A stretch of DNA of 64,000 nucleotides from Antedon mediterranea (Eukaryota > Echinodermata > Crinoidea > Comatulida > Antedonidae). The notes beneath the pieces were generated by a model, which saw only the letters and a program-made list of their open reading frames with translations, was not told the origin of the DNA and did no database searches. Location: NCBI RefSeq assembly GCF_964355755.1, contig NC_092679.1:19460932-19524931 (forward strand), given 5' to 3'. A program made the translations under genes and the position numbers. Positions 12,608 through 24,900 of the stretch are shown piece by piece. Every line of letters starts with the position of its first letter. Positions within the stretch are counted from its first letter, which is position 1.

Positions 12608-13557
12608 GTATAAGAGGAGGTGAGGATATTATTTGCCTTCTTCGCCTTTAAATAAAGTCGATGACATAGGCACTTACTACTATATGCAAAAATATTCGAT
12701 TCATCATCATCATCATCATTTAATAATGATTAGCGACGTTGTTGTAACACAACTAATATAAATATGATTAAACTAAACAGCTAAAAATAAGCATTTTAAA
12801 ATAGATATGCGTACTATTAATAGTAAGGTGTTAAGTGATCTCTGTTCCACTAGCTTATTATTTTTGGCATATACGGTGTAAGACGCTGTCTATTTTTGAA
12901 TGGACAGTAGTAAATATTATTAGAAGACCGACTAAATATAGTTTTAATCACATGAGTGTAAGCGATCGGGAAAGGTTTATTTTAAGACTTTATGACCAGT
13001 TTTTGTGAAATACAGAGCCTGTAATTTTGTTATAGGCCTAGATGTTATTGTGCGGAATTTTTACTAGTTCAGATATTACGTAATGTAATCATATAGGCCT
13101 ATATATTTATAGTCTATATTAAAACATTTTATAAAATATTGGCAGATTAATAAAGTCAGTAGACACAATTAATAATTCTAAACTGAAATAATAACAATTT
13201 AAAAAAAAATTATACTTTGAATTCTTGGTTTTATAACAGTAGAAAAACAACAATACTTTTATGGTTATTTTTGGTTTCTGATGATTTTAATCTTTTACGG
13301 GAATACGTGTTGCAAATTGATTACACATTTTCATTATTTTGGATGCACTATGCCGATTGGTTTGTGCCGCTGTTCCATTCTAAATAAAGTTATTATTTAT
13401 TTATCTATTTCATTAGTAATAGGTAATTTGTAAAATAATAACAAATGTATATTCATCATTATTTTTATATACTTACATAATACTATGTCTCCCCTTAAGT
13501 TAAAAATAAGTATAAGAAAATTCTCCACTCGATCAGAATTCGAATTTATTCTTCCTG

Positions 13558-13711
13558 AAAAGAGAATGAATTTTGTTGATTAAACGGTTCTCTTTTGTGT
13601 GTAGCTTCCGCCACTTAAGGCGGTAATAAGGCTGATGGATTAGAAGTCGGACAGGTCGATTGAAAAAGCATCCGCTATGAAGTCCATCAGCTGGTCATCT
13701 AGTTAGATGAC
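13558..13711. ncRNA. Cluster of four perfect stem-loops, possible structured RNA
   Basis: Four perfect stems follow each other: 13558-13566 with 13588-13596 (AAAAGAGAA/TTCTCTTTT); 13608-13612 with 13619-13623 (CCGCC/GGCGG); 13631-13639 with 13683-13691 (GCTGATGGA/TCCATCAGC); and 13694-13701 with 13704-13711 (GTCATCTA/TAGATGAC, two-base loop). The block is more GC-rich than its surroundings. No known RNA family was recognised. A decayed palindromic transposon is the main alternative. Confidence 0.3.
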
Positions 13712-14458
13712 AATGAAATTACGATTCACTTTTAATATTATGTCACTATCTCTATTTGTGACCCACTTATATATAGAAAATAATGTAGGCCAAAGAATTA
13801 TCACTACACACTACTGTAAGCTGTAAGAAATGCAATACATATTATATAATAATTGTTCTTGTAATCATCATTGACCAAGTTAGTAATATCAACAGTGTCA
13901 GACGAGCAGTGTTACCAAATTAATATGTAATCAAAAAATGCAACATCGAAAAAAAACAACTCTGACTTTATTCATTACTCATAATACTCATATCATTTGA
14001 TAATATGGTCAATGCTTTAAGTAATTAATATTTATTTTTCATCTCTTTTCACACATTGTCCTCTTTGTATCTTTTTTTTCTTTTCTAAACTATTTTGTAC
14101 AATGTGTTGAAAATAAATAAATGAAATGAAAAACAATAATACACCTTTCTTGGGAAAGAGACTCGATCCCTGATAGACCACCGAAAATATATCACAATTT
14201 AGATTAAAACTTTTGTTTTTCAATTTTGCTTAGGCCCCTAATCGCGTCTTATAGTTGGTATATGACTGGAGTTTGAAATTTAAAACAAAAATAGTCGAAT
14301 TTCTTTAATGTCTTTTGAGAAAGTTATTTAAAAAAAAGTTCCATCTTTTTAAAGTCTTAAAGTCATACATCATTTCACCTTTACATTGCTGTCCAAATTG
14401 TAAGTGATTCATTTATAGCAACGTGTACGTATAATAGCTAACAATTAATATTATTTTT

Positions 14459-14880
14459 TATATCTTCACTATCCAGCATCAAGGACGACTCACAAATCAC
14501 AGGATTGGAAACTATGATATTTATTTTTAAAAATATGTTAATTAAATATTATTAAAATGTAAATTAGAAGTTTTATTTCAATTTAGTTATATAATTATAT
14601 ATATTGTATAATTATTATATAATATATAATTTTCACTATCCAGCACAAAAGACGACTCACCAATCACAGGATTGGAACTATGAAATTAGAAGTTTTATTT
14701 CAATTAGTTATATAATTATATATATATATTATATAAGTATTATATAATATATATAATTTTCACTATCTAGCATCAAGAACGACTCGCGCCATCACAGGAT
14801 TGAATTTATTTTTAAAATATGTTAATTAAATACAATTATTTTATATAATTAAATACGACATATAATGTATTAGTATAATG
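14459..14880 (+). repeat. Three-unit tandem repeat with AT palindromes
   Basis: The block TTCACTATCCAGCATCAAGGACGACTC..ATCACAGGATTG occurs at about 14464, 14630 and 14757. Units are separated by long TATATAATTATATATA palindromes. Unit length is about 130-165 bp and divergence between units is low. Confidence 0.75.
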
Positions 14881-15030
14881 TTGCTTGTTGCTGCTACATT
14901 GTATATTTTGACGTCAAACGTCACCATTACTCTTACCCATTAATTTCTCGAATCTTTTCCGTTAGAATCGACAACATGCAATTCATATAGGTAGATCTAA
15001 CGAACGATATCAGAATATATTTTGCTTACA

Positions 15031-15195
15031 TAAAGCTCTGTCTACACTATTAAACTGTATGTGACAAAAAAGTGTGATGTGCCTATATATGGTAGTGATA
15101 TACCCAAATATAGTAGTGATATGACATCATCATGTCCATATATGGGCACATCACATTTTTTGTCACATAAAGTTTGATAGTGTAGACAGAGCTTT
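15031..15195 (-). repeat. MITE-1 copy 3, inverted orientation
   Basis: It has complete termini TAAAGCTCTGTCTACACTATT and TTTGATAGTGTAGACAGAGCTTT. The core reads GGTAGTGATAT..GACATCATCATGTCCATATATGG, the reverse complement of copy 1. Confidence 0.9.
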
Positions 15196-15462
15196 TCAAT
15201 GATATTGATAGAGTTTATTAAATCGAGTTAGTGATTTTTATTTTCTAATGAAGTGTTTTATTGTAATTCCTGTGTTTAAGATGGCCGTCCTGTAATTAGT
15301 AAAGTGCCTGTTAGGATCAAAATAAGTGTACTATTAATAATTAAATTAAAGCCATGTTTTTAGTTCCTAAGCTGGTATTCAATCAAAGTCAATCAATTTA
15401 TCATTTATTTCTCTTCTTCTCTTTCATAGAATATAAAAATTAAACATTGGTATTACCCTTTA

Positions 15463-15845
15463 CAGTAGAACTCCTCCTATAGGGCTATTACCTATTCAGA
15501 GGACTACTTCATTAAATGGACACTTTACTATAAAACGAACAACATATGTTTTAAAAATGCGGCCAACACCTATTCAGTGGCCATTTTTCCGTAACACATA
15601 GGAGCAGTTTTAACACCACGGCTAACCCCTATTCAGGAGACACTTTCCCGTAACACATAGGAGCAATATATATTTTAACATCACGACTAACCCCTATTCA
15701 GGGGACACATTCCCGTAACACATAGGAGCAATATATTATATTTTACCACCACGACTAACCCCTATTCAGGGGACACATTCCCGTAACACATAGGAGCAAT
15801 ATATTATATTTTAACACCACGACTAACCCCTGTTCAGTTTACACC
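15463..15845 (+). repeat. 67-68-bp tandem repeat derived from the GTAGAACC family
   Basis: The first part (ACAGTAGAACTCC..) matches dispersed copies of the family. From about 15559 the unit GACTAACCCCTATTCAGGGGACACATTCCCGTAACACATAGGAGCAATATA is repeated about five times, starting near 15559, 15618, 15685, 15753 and 15821. The last units are almost identical, so a transposon end has been amplified locally. Confidence 0.8.
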
Positions 15846-17510
15846 ACTTTTAAACTAGATGTCTTGTATTGGTATATTCACATGTCATTTAACTAATGTG
15901 CGGTAGCATAACGCATGCATACACTTTGGTCAAACGATTTTCTAGTATTGAGTACGTGTACAAACACTTATATATCATAGCAGTGTAAACATATACTTGA
16001 AAATAACAAGATGATAAAGATAAAACTTCACGAACCAAATAGAGATCGAATAATTCCCTTTTTAAATAGTTAATTAATTTATTATTTTACTACATTATAT
16101 CAGCAACCTATGATTACGTATTCCACGTTTTTAATGAAACATTTATTTCTTGGCCTGAGGTTATTGATTTAGGTTACTAATGATTAAATAGTACCTATGA
16201 ATATTCATCCCAGGCCTACTGACCAAGCAATGAGATCAAGGATCAAGTGTTAACATGTGTGTTTAAGAGGCCTATAAAACGTTATAAAGGCCTATATACC
16301 TGGGACCATCTAACATAGCTGACCTTTGTCCAAGTAGTCGTAATATTACCCCACTATCTTTTTATTTTATTAATTATAATTATTATACACCCTAGTTGTA
16401 AGTTAGAGAATGAATGTAACCACCAACAGACTCTTTCTATACATTAAAATGACAATATTTAACTTACTCTAAACCGGCAACTATTTACAAGCGTGAAAAC
16501 GCCGTAAGTATTTAGTCCTTCGCTTCGTTATTGACTATCTTTATCTTCGTAGCGACTATTATTTTCCTTCCAAGTTCAGACTATAGTCTCAATGTGAATA
16601 TAGAAATATCGATAATACGTACGCCTGCTCCACAGAATCGCGATGAGTAAGTTATTTCATCGACGGATGATAAATATATTACGCCCTCTACGACGTCAGC
16701 AGATTAATAACCAATTCCGGAATACCCACTGATTGAAATTGATATCTTTGTGCAAAAATATAATTAATTTTTACCGGCAAATACATCATTATTGCCACAT
16801 TTCATGTCCCCTTTTTTTTGGCAAATGACGCGTGGTAGAAAAACACGTAAACACCTAAGATTAATTATTAACATTATGCAAATCTCTTTACGTAGATCCC
16901 GCTTGAAATCTGGATAAGAACAACATAATGCATCAGGATTTCATTTTAATGTAAGTAAGTATGTAAGTGGCTTTCAGATTGAAATATCAAGGATAAGCAA
17001 GTACGTAGGCTGGTATAAAGTGCACTTTAGTCATTTTGTTGGCTATGAAGTGAATCAAAGCGAATTAAGACCTCAATCTTACATTTTTATATGTAATTTG
17101 ATCAACGTTTCTATTTCTGTAAAATTTAATAATAACCTATACCATTATTATTCAAAAAATAGCCCCAGTGATTATACAATAATTTAAAAAAAATTGAAAA
17201 AATAATAAAACTATATAGTATGAGACAAATTCAATTATTTTGACACAAATTGTTATCGAATGAAGATACATATATAAACAGTTATCGGCAAATCATGACG
17301 TCATTACATAATCTCGTAATTTGTTTGATAGAAACATTCAATTATTAATAAGTTTGTATTCGTATTACATGTCTTTAAGATTATTAGCAGAGACAGTTGA
17401 ATAAAACTCGATCAGATTTCCACAACAAAACATTTCAACAATTTTTAGAGCAGGAGAATCATTATTGCATTAATAATGCCTCTATTCATGCGTCGGTACG
17501 TTATAACTTA

Positions 17511-17580
17511 TCAATAGAGCTTGGTGGTTAACATGCTTGTCTTCCAATCCGAAGGTCCAGGGTTCAATCCTCAGTCCCTT
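17511..17580 (+). repeat. tRNA-derived SINE head
   Basis: TAGAGCTTGGTGGTTAACATGC (A box), CTTCCAATCCGAAGGTCC (anticodon-arm-like) and GGGTTCAATCC (B box) follow normal tRNA spacing. The next bases do not close an acceptor stem. It is read as a SINE 5' part; its body beyond 17580 is not recognised. Confidence 0.6.
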
Positions 17581-18239
17581 AGTTAGTGGCTGTAACTGAC
17601 TAGTCGTTCAACTCTACTTCCTAAGTCTCAATTTACAAGCATAGGTCTGACTTTTTACTAACCCAGATATATTATCTCCCTAAACTTATATTATTGAAAT
17701 ATTATGCTGTAGGCCTATCCTAATAATTAATTATCTATTTAGCAAAACCAACACTCTTTATATCAAAATGGATTAAGAATTTTGTTTACGAAACGTTTAC
17801 TTGGACATTGGCCTGGCTGGTGACGTATTTGTCTGTGTTGATCAAAGTAAACTCAACTTTAAAATGTGATTAATTGTGTTTTTATTACCAACTTGACAGT
17901 ACAACCAATTTTGTGTTTATTTCTATGTTTTTATGTAACGAAATACAAGTTAATATTCATCTTCTTGTCAGTTGGTACGAAGCAGAAACAAATTAAGCTT
18001 TATACCCTAGAGGACTTATACTTTCGACTACAGATTCATGGTTTAGACAGATCTTAGGAAAAATCAATAGGCCTTATACTTTAAGATTTAGAATGGCGTT
18101 GATGACATCAGCATTTTCTGATTATGAATACAAATAATACGAATTCTTCGTATGTTAGTTGACTTTGTATAAGTATACATAATTTCAGAATGATCAGGTA
18201 TATCACTGATGATTGATAAATGAAGCCTATCGTCTGAGA

Positions 18240-18860
18240 TTTATTTTCATTGTCAGCAACAGAGTCTTTGGCAATTATGTTTTTGGTCAAACTGAGTTTT
18301 TTTGAAAAATTGGTTTTCAACATGATGTTTTTCCCGTCAAAAACAAATTCAGAAAACTAGATGTCGGAAAACTGAATTTTCGGCAATTTACCGGTAGTTT
18401 TCAGCAAATTTAACTCAAATATGGTTTTCGATAAACAGAGTTTTGGGTAACAAAAAAAACAAAAAGTTTTTGGTCAGTAAACAAAGTTTTGGAAGATAGG
18501 TTTACATGCAAATTTAATTTTAACAAGTGATTTTCGGTAATTTAAACTAGATCAACTAGATTTCGGAAAATCAAATTTTTTGGTAAACTGAGTTTTCGAA
18601 AAATGTACAAATTAACTTCAACAGTGTTTTTGGTTAAACTTTGTTTCAGCAAACTTGATTTTGGAACAACCATGTTCAGTAAACATGGTTTTTAGTAAAT
18701 TGAGTTTTCTACAACATGGTTTTGGTAAAACATGTTTTGACAAACTTTCTTCGGTCTGATTTTTCTTCTAATTATTCAGCAAAAGTTTATTTCAGAAATA
18801 TTTGATTTCGGCAAATATATTTTCCGACAAACTTTATTTTGATAAAGCAGGATTTTCTTA
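18240..18860 (+). repeat. Highly degenerate short-period tandem array
   Basis: About 600 bases consist of variants of TTTTCGGCAAACTGAG / TTTTGGTAAACTGAG with a period near 20-27 bases. No two units are identical. It looks like an old minisatellite that decayed without homogenisation. Confidence 0.6.
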
Positions 18861-19608
18861 AGTTTCCCGTCAACCGATTATCCGGTAAGGACTGAACTTC
18901 ATCAAAGTGTGTTCCAGCGTGTACTTACAGGATACATCATCTACCGAGAATCTACATATTATAATAATAAGTTCACAATGATTTTTGTAAAAGTAAAATC
19001 ATCTGCAGCGTTCCTAACAACCAACTGTTATTGTAACTGCTTTGAAATCCCTTTCAAAAGTCATGAAAACATTTTTACAGAATTAAGATGTTTATTATTT
19101 TTGCAGCAAAATATATTCGAATGATGTCATCATTAAGTGACAGTTAACATAATATAATATCATTTGATATAAGATATAAAGGTGGTAATGATTAGGTGTT
19201 TTCAATTAATGGCATAACCGTAATATCATTACGTCATACGCGCGCGTTGCTCTTCTTGTTAATGACAAAGGCGAGGTAATAACAGTATCTTCATTTTTGA
19301 CCTTGATATTTAGGAGAGGATCATTTAAAAGAAGAAAAAAAATCTTGAATGGATTGACAATCGGAGGAGGTGATTGATTGGTGTCCATTAGTCACTGTAT
19401 AATAGGTCTACGCATCTAATGAAACGATAACAAATACGAGAAACTGAGGTTGTTTTAAGCTTTCAATATCACTGATTCTTTCTATAATGTTTTCTGGAAT
19501 TCTGGACAATCTAGAACTAGAATGTGTGATTCGATTGTAATAATTGTATTACTATACAGTTTAATCTATATTCAAGTTATGTAATATTGTTTAAAATGGT
19601 AAATAGGC

Positions 19609-19737
19609 TAAAGCTACATTATCAAACTAGTTTGACAACAAACATTGTGATGTGCCCAAATATGGTAGTGATATATGCTTAAAAATATGGTAGTGATATG
19701 ACATCATCATGTCCATATACGGGCACATCAGAGCTTA
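19609..19737 (-). repeat. MITE-1 copy 4, inverted, right end truncated
   Basis: It has the core GTGATGTGCCCAAATATGGTAGTGATAT and ATCATGTCCATATACGGGCACATCA, then jumps directly to AGAGCTTA. Most of the right arm is deleted. Confidence 0.85.
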
Positions 19738-19940
19738 ACGATGAAAATCAATCAGGTGGTTAAAAAATAAATGGATGTACTCTGAGGCATTACTTACAAA
19801 ACCTACACAAATAAATGTTAAAGATTTAATATACCTATATGAAAAATGTTGGTGAAGAATGAAATAAAACTTCGAATAGGCAATTTTAATATCGGTATTC
19901 ACTTTCACCGAAAAACCGAACAAGATAAACGTTTACATTT

Positions 19941-20094
19941 AAAGCTTTGTTTCCACTAGCGACGCAACGCAAGGACGTAACGCAACGTAAAGCTTGGTTC
20001 CCACTAGAACGTAACGCAAGGACGTAAACGCAACGCAAGCGTTTTAACCAATGATAAGCGAAGTTATAGTGGGAACCACGCTTTACGTGGCAGA
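19941..20094. repeat. MITE-2 copy f, rearranged
   Basis: Two consecutive left arms occur (AAAGCTTTGTTTCCACTAGCGACGC.. then AAGCTTGGTTCCCACTAGAACG..), followed by an inner block and a short right end (TAGTGGGAACCACGCTTTA). It is a partial copy joined to a longer one, with the second half of the hairpin deleted. Confidence 0.75.
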
Positions 20095-21660
20095 ATCACG
20101 TCTTTAAGGTTTTTGGTAAACAAACATTTAAATTACGGGTAAATACAATTGAATAGGTCAACATATTTGGGTTTTTTTTCAATCAATCTTTTAAAAAATA
20201 CAAATGTATGAAACTAAAATATCATATTTACCAATATTTAATTATTATTATTATTATTATTTTGATTTGACGTTTTCATCAATTTCTTAACGCGCATGTC
20301 ACGTTAGTATAGTCGTCACTGTGTGACTATTTGCGTGCGTGGTTTCGACGTAGAAATTAAATTAACAAATACACAGATCTTCACCAAATGTAAACAATTT
20401 AATTATTGTTTCTTGTTTCCATCTTATAATTGTTAATACGTGAAGGTGACTGCGGGGTCACGGCCGTAATCAACTTCTATATTACTTTCTCCATTGTGGT
20501 AATTATTAATTTTCTTCTACGATTCGTCGTCGGCGCCTGAAAAAGATGTATTTTGTGCCTCGTGGCAGTTGCTGACGTTTAAATAATAATGCTGAAAAAT
20601 GGCAAATGGATAATGCTCGTCGTAACGAATATGAGTGGTGTGTGTTGTTGTACAGATAAAATTAAGTCGTGGTTTTAAAAATATTAAAGCAGGCCTACGA
20701 ATTTATGAGAAAAAATAAGCGACATAAAACCAATAGGCCTATTATGGTCATTAAAAAAATAAAATAATAAATAAAACAATTTCAATTTGACAATGTTTTT
20801 AGTGTTTTAATTTTTAGACCCAGCTTAAGTTCCTGCTTGTAATATTATGTGCTATTTTAAGTAATGTTGTAGGTTCCTTTGAAAAAAAAGTTAAATGGAT
20901 GGAAAAAAACCCTAAAATTATGTTTTTAATTGCGACACTGTAAGCGCCTCTTCATTCAAAGTACGGATATTGTAGGCCTATATTTTTTACGCGCGCGCCC
21001 TTTCACTGATACCTTTGCTTAAGACGATAGATGGCGCTTGTACATATTTTGAAGCTATCTTCATAATCCGATGTCATTATCCTTAATAATGCTGTTAATG
21101 GAACTTGTTTACACGAAAGATGCCAATTAATCGTTAACTATTAATCGCACGCTATATTTAGACTCTAATTCAGATACCAAATAATGATACACCTTCTGTT
21201 ACTATTAGCAACGTACGGTGATGATGTACGGCTATCAACCAATCAATTAAGAGTTTGATATTTCCGGCAAAATTGTGAAATTTCACTATGTAAGAAAAGG
21301 TCACAATTACAAACAAACAAAAAACCCACACATAATGATATTTTATCCTAGTATAACTGTCTGAAACTTGGTATCTAATTATTCAATATACGTACGAGGC
21401 TTTTACGCAGGCTACTTATAGTTATTCAATATACATAATATAACATAATTTTATTTTCTCGCCTAGGTCTTTAATAGTTCAATTTGCTATTGACAAAAAT
21501 CGTGGTTAATTAATCGATGACAACATTTAAACAAATGTTTGAAATGTTTCAATAATTTTATTTATACTATAAAGAATGCTTTTATGAGATTTATTTAGCC
21601 TAGACTAATTAATAATGATAATAATTTTTATTTGTCAAAGACTAGGACTCGAGGCCAAGT

Positions 21661-21913
21661 CGAATCCGATTCCTTCTTCAATTTAAAATAGCGCCATCTA
21701 TAACTGAGATTGTTTTTCTAAAAACCAATGGCGGCGATAACAACGACGCTGCTACCGTAAAAACTAACCAAGTCGAATCAATCAAATAACTTTTCTAGGA
21801 GATAATTATTTGCTTTTGATGTACCACTGACATGAAAAAGTGCAAATAATGTAATCAAGGATTTTATTAGTAAAATAGGTGCATTTTAACGTTACAATTT
21901 ACTATTTACTACA
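21661..21913 (+). promoter_or_regulatory. Presumed promoter and 5' leader of PPP4R4
   Basis: It contains CCAATGGCGGC (21725-21735), with a CCAAT core and an ATGGCGGC block resembling the YY1 site common at TATA-less promoters. The transcription start is unknown. If transcription starts upstream of 21728, the leader has three short upstream frames (ATG at 21728, 21819 and 21832) that all stop before the main ATG. An in-frame TAA about 30 bases before 21914 supports the chosen start. Confidence 0.4.
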
Positions 21914-24900
21914 ATGGATTGGAGCTCCAAGGAAGGTGTCGCGGAGATCGAGGAGAATTTGGCCGATCTCAGCCTTGAGAAAACAATAACCAGTAGCCTA
22001 AAGGTAAATAAGGTTAAGCTAATAATAGCCTATCTTATAAAGATAAATCTTGAGTGAATCAGTTAAAAATTGTATCAGATTTGAAAACGATTTTATTACA
22101 TCTTTTTATCAGGCAGACAAGGCACTTTTTTTTGTTTGTTTTCATGACATTTCGTAAAAAAATCAGTGCTGTTACTGCTGGTTACCGAGTCATGTACTAA
22201 ACTTTAGGCCTACGCCCGGAAGGGACCGGTACCGCCCGGCCATCAAGTACATGCAAACATTATATTTAATGTAATTGTGATATTTAAAGGGGGGTTCCGG
22301 GTTTAAAATGAATAGTAAAAAATGTAAAATATATTTGTTTGTCTCTTGAACGGTAAAAGTTTCAATTTATATAAGCGCCCAGTGAAGCAGAACGAAGGCT
22401 GTGAAATGAGGCCAAATTACAAGTGCAGCTACGGCGATATGACACTGTGTTACAGAATAGGAAATTCGTGAAATGGTCAATCTTCCGACGACTCGTTATC
22501 ATTAACCATATCAATTACTTTTGTAAAATTATACTTATCTGATGTAATTTTAGTCGGTCTTCCCATTTATAAAGTCAATGTTCTATGAAAATTCATCAAA
22601 ATAGTGAAAAATTAGATATGTTTGCACTTTACGTTTGCCGATTTTCGCACTGACTTAGGGAAAGCCTTCAAAATCAATGAAGCGTAACGTATACATTCCT
22701 GCTGAGAGCGAGGAGAGCGAGACGACGATACACGTGCTCTATCTACCCATGCCTGGCATCGTCACGTGATAAGCAGATACAGTATACAATACCAAACTGG
22801 TCGGGTCGAGTATACCCCGTCTATAATTACAACATGAACGATGTACAGTATTTGATTGAAGGTTGACTCGACCTACCGGAATGGTATAGATAATATAGCT
22901 CGAATGAGAGAGTTGGAATATTTGTAAACATAAGTATTGCTAATTTTAAGAAGTGTAGCCTAGTAAAAGGCCTGGTAGTATCAATTCGCATAGGGTCTAC
23001 TACACTAGCTAGCTCAATTTTTAACTGGGCCGGATCGGCTAGGTCTCCTTCCTACTACTGGTCTACTTGCTTGATGCAGTAGTATCCGCTTTTTTGGAGA
23101 GTAAACTAGGCCTATTTTAGGCCTACTTAGACGATCGGGACATCATACGTGCGGACGGCGAACGGCGATACAGTATTTACAGCCGATTTTGTAGAATGTT
23201 TTAGGTTTAGATTGTTTAGGAGTTTGGCTGATAGGATGGGTTTGGAATCCACTGAGTTTTGTTTTTTATGGGCCAATCGTTTAGTAGTGGGCCAATCGTT
23301 TAGTAGTAGGCTAGCTAGGCCCATGATGGGCCCCAATGTTTTAGCGTTTTAATCTCTAGTCAGAATGGCTCTCACCCATGAAAAAAAATGATTTAGGCTA
23401 GGCCTAGCCTAGTACGTGAAGCCGATAGTACGATCTGTACTATTCGAGGTATAAAAATAGTATATAATTTATGACTCCGTAATCTATACTAAATTTTGTA
23501 TTTATTAAATGTCAAATAAATATATGCTACTACTGTTGTTATTACACTTTAGGCCTAGAGCTTAGAAAACCTACAAATAATGTATTTCACAATGATCGGG
23601 TGGTCGTCGTTTGACAGGGGAGATTGAAAAACACAACGTACATGACGTCGCGAGTTATGAATCCACTGATGACGTGATTTTGTGAATATCTCATGAATAT
23701 TAATGAGCTTCCCTAAGCTGCTGAAAAACAAACTTTCCATGAATTTACCCTAAAATGTATATGAAATTTTATTTTTTTATTTCTCGTTATTATTTCTTCA
23801 TTCTGACATGTCTATATTTTTATAATATTTTTTATTTAATAAATAAACGATATTTAAAAGCAATTTTAAACCCAGAATCCCCCTTTAATTGTACTTTTTA
23901 TACATTTTGAATCTAAAAAAACTGTCAACATACTGATTAGGCTAGCCGAGGTTTATTTCGAAAGGAATAAACTTCCCCTTCCCTTCATAATCTTCCCCTT
24001 CCCTTCATAACATATACTGTAGGGGTGTGTCACAACTCTGATAGGGGTTGGTCTAGCCCCAACAAGCACTACCTCTGGGTTAAATGGTATTCCCAAATTA
24101 ATGACACAACATATTGAAATATTATTAGACAAAAGTACAAAAATACAGTACACTACAGTTACAGATCAATAACTTAACATTATTTAAAAATATATTTTTA
24201 ATTTTTAATTGTATTCTTTGCAGAGTGCAGAGGAGATTGAGCGTTTGACTGTTGATGAGAGTTTAAATGACATTCAACGTGCTGTGTTTTTATTAAGGTG
24301 AGTAGAATGAATGTTATGCCAAACTACTGTAGCATTACATTTTTATCAAAAATTATATATAATTTCTTTTTTATCATGTTTGAATTGTTTTTATACATTT
24401 AAAAATATATTTGTAAGCTTTCAATTAGTGAGAATTTCTCATCTTAAATTTAAAGCAAGTTGTACCAATCTTTAGTGTTAATACTGTATATAAAATTAAA
24501 TATAAACTACATATTACCAAGGCAATAACAAGAGGATGCTGAGCTCCCAGACATTAAAGGGTTTATCTGTGGCTGCAACACAGCCAGTTTCACGCCCCTT
24601 AATAGACACTTCACGCTGCGGATATTATGTACATCAGTACTGTTGGTATTTGTGGCAGCCAGACATAAGATCAAAGGACTGTTACGAGTTCCTATTTTGG
24701 CAAGGCAAGCTCAGTGTCCTGACTGTTAGAATGCCTTGATATTATTGTATAGGTTACCGGTATGTACCATTTCCTACCATTTTGATAACTTACTGTATCC
24801 ACCATTATCCACTTTCTTAGAGATTATTTGAAACCTCAAGATTCATGTATTTTATTGAAAAATTGAAATGGTTTTTTTTATGAACAAATTGTTGATGTCT

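Larger units (their letters stand above)
12002..21660. other. Intergenic region between divergent GPA2 and PPP4R4
   Basis: No protein-coding exon was recognised on either strand. The region carries repeats that are listed separately, a cluster of hairpins at 13558-13711 and otherwise AT-rich sequence. A promoter for GPA2 should lie just above 12001, but I see no convincing TATA box or initiator there. The stretches 16000-17500 and 20100-21660 hold nothing I can name. Confidence 0.6.

Noticed and set aside
21728-21849. Three short upstream reading frames as translational control of PPP4R4
   Set aside because: The transcription start is unknown, so it is not certain that they are in the mRNA; mentioned only within the promoter entry.
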